Source: Halomonas sp. (GTDB lineage Bacteria > Pseudomonadota > Gammaproteobacteria > Pseudomonadales > Halomonadaceae). Taken from it: 23,444 bases of DNA. Shown one piece after another: positions 22,734 to 23,444 of this stretch (the stretch's first letter is position 1; the number at the start of each line of letters is the position of its first letter). The DNA lies in assembly GCA_007116835.1 (NCBI GenBank), contig SKHS01000278.1, positions 1-23,444 of the forward strand, written 5' to 3'. A program made the translations under genes and the position numbers. The notes beneath the pieces were generated by a model. It had not been told where the DNA came from, searched no databases, and saw only the letters and a program-made list of their open reading frames with translations.

Positions 22734-23063
22734 AGCACTCCCTCGCTTATCAATGTCTCCTTGTTAGTCGCCAACAGTACGTTAATGTCACCGTTTAAAC
22801 CTAGATTTTATGCGAAAACTGCCTGCGCCCGACGACGTTTCGTACAACATCACGTGAGTTGAGCGATCAGAGGGGTGGCATTACTCGGTAACGTGTCGCT
22901 GCGTGGCGTGGCTGCATTATGTTGGGGCATTGGGGAGAAAGGGCGTTTGCTGAGTTTGCCTGCTGTGTGCGCTGTATTGGTGCTTTCACAGCCGGTGAAG
23001 CGCGGTGCAGTGTCATTCACACAGCGGCAAGAGTGGCTCTTGCCGCTGGTGAAAGCGTTGAGG
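22734..23063. other. Non-coding stretch between comM and ubiK
   Basis: 330 bases where I see no convincing gene. Next to comM there is a -10-like TAAAAT on the - strand (22805-22810) without a clear -35. Next to ubiK there is a 12-bp hairpin (22-48 past 23000). Open frames on both strands (22850-23179 -, 22875-23072 +) lack good ribosome binding sites, have odd composition or run through the hairpin and ubiK, so I do not call them. The sequence TTCAC/GTGAA recurs several times (22983-23053). Confidence 0.5.
23022..23048 (-). terminator. Hairpin after ubiK
   Basis: A perfect 12-bp inverted repeat (23022-23033 with 23037-23048, GCGGCAAGAG/CTCTTGCCGC core), 3-nt loop, 15 nt past the ubiK stop. 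Neither strand has a T tract after it, so it may act as a weak or factor-dependent terminator, or protect the 3' end of the message. Confidence 0.5.
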
Positions 23064-23402
23064 TTATTCTGAGACGGAGCTGTCAGGCTTGGCGTTGTTG
23101 GGCTGAACAGGTGTGGGGGGTGCTTCTGCTTCCATGGGGGGAGTGCTTGTTGAGGTAGACGCTTCAACGGCGGCCTCAAGGCTGGCCACTTGGCGCTCTA
23201 GTGCTTCAACACGGGCACGCGTACGTTGCAGTACATCCATCAAAATATCGAAATCTTCTCGTGATACCAGCTCCAGCCGATCAAACGCGCCGCGTACTAC
23301 CTGCTGGACGCCTTTTTGGATGTCTTCCGGGGCTTGGGACGCGTTCTGTAAACGGTCACCAATTTGCTGGGCTAAACGGCTAATGCGGTCTTGGGGCACC
23401 AT
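23064..23402 (-). CDS. ubiK: Ubiquinone biosynthesis accessory factor UbiK
   Basis: A 112-residue protein of the BMFP/YqiC family, now known as UbiK, which assists aerobic ubiquinone synthesis together with UbiJ and the Ubi complex. The N-terminal half is a helix region with the family pattern RISRLAQQIGDRL and VQQVVRGAFDRLELVSREDFD; residues about 58-80 form a coiled coil (LQRTRARVEALERQVASLEAAV) that mediates trimerisation. The C-terminal 30 residues are a low-complexity tail rich in Pro, Ser, Thr and Ala, and variable in this family. The start ATG (complement of 23400-23402) has AGGAGAGAG just upstream. The upstream 42 bases to the window end show no gene or obvious promoter. Confidence 0.93.
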   Translation of the reverse strand: MVPQDRISRLAQQIGDRLQNASQAPEDIQKGVQQVVRGAFDRLELVSREDFDILMDVLQRTRARVEALERQVASLEAAVEASTSTSTPPMEAEAPPTPVQPNNAKPDSSVSE

Positions 23403-23444
23403 AGCTCTCTCCTAAACACCTCGTGTAAATGTGAACTGCTTACT

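Noticed and set aside
22734..22765. Tiny TTG uORF whose stop overlaps the comM start, with AAGGAG upstream.
   Set aside because: Only seven codons and it depends on a TTG start; comM has its own good ribosome binding site.
22875..23072. 65-codon + strand ORF in the gap before ubiK.
   Set aside because: GTG start with only a GAGGGG-like stretch upstream, passes through the 12-bp hairpin and ends inside ubiK; it could be real but evidence is too thin.
22850..23179. 109-codon - strand ORF overlapping ubiK and the gap.
   Set aside because: Over a third overlaps ubiK in another frame, composition is Pro/Ser/Thr-rich as in shadow frames, and there is no ribosome binding site.
1..23444. CRISPR array, tRNA, rRNA, insertion sequence or prophage.
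   Set aside because: No regularly spaced 25-40 bp repeats, cloverleaf-type sequence, transposase or integrase was found on either strand.

Overview
This window looks like a chromosomal segment of a moderately halophilic gammaproteobacterium of the Halomonas/Vreelandella group. The main reason is a complete teaABCD ectoine-uptake cluster whose binding protein is very close, by memory, to Halomonas elongata TeaA. Other support comes from the ordinary gammaproteobacterial housekeeping set (dtd, ABC-F YheS type, ubiK, comM, thiS-thiG-trmB, glcB) and moderate GC content. I see no phage, insertion sequence, CRISPR array, tRNA or rRNA.

Layout, left to right. 12-3034, all + strand: thiD, a tandem-domain universal stress protein, an exported chalcone-isomerase-like protein and dtd. 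3072-5611: an ABC-F ATPase on the - strand, divergent from a TIGR02444-type gene. 5612-9671: the tea region, with a leader, teaA, a strong internal terminator, teaB, teaC, teaD and a final hairpin. 9729-11462: a periplasmic FKBP-type prolyl isomerase directly abutting a PHB-depolymerase-type esterase. 11473-12590, - strand: a SCO copper chaperone behind a small membrane-anchored protein with a possible metal-binding motif. 12697-13611: an AEC-family permease. 13612-13951: no protein gene, but a well-formed Fur-boxed promoter followed about 105-130 nt later by a clean intrinsic terminator, which I interpret as an iron-regulated small RNA. 13952-14947: D-lactate dehydrogenase. 14985-16812, - strand: the thiS-thiG-trmB operon. 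16991-17368: a DUF423 membrane protein preceded by five degenerate 13-bp repeats. 17358-20041, - strand: a hotdog thioesterase downstream of malate synthase G, whose control region carries an IclR-like operator. 20260-21228: a monoacylglycerol-lipase-like hydrolase. 21225-22733: comM, - strand. 22734-23063: a gap with no convincing gene. 23064-23402: ubiK, - strand.

How the parts fit. TeaABC imports the compatible solute ectoine, and TeaD is its associated universal stress protein. glcB serves the glyoxylate bypass, with the operator suggesting control by acetate or glyoxylate supply. thiS and thiG make the thiazole half of thiamin, while ThiD, at the far left, phosphorylates the pyrimidine half. 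SCO and its neighbour probably serve cytochrome oxidase copper insertion, and UbiK serves ubiquinone synthesis. The least expected feature is the presumed Fur-controlled small RNA at about 13693-13826, which has the layout of the RyhB/PrrF class. No search was run, so family names rest on motifs and recall.
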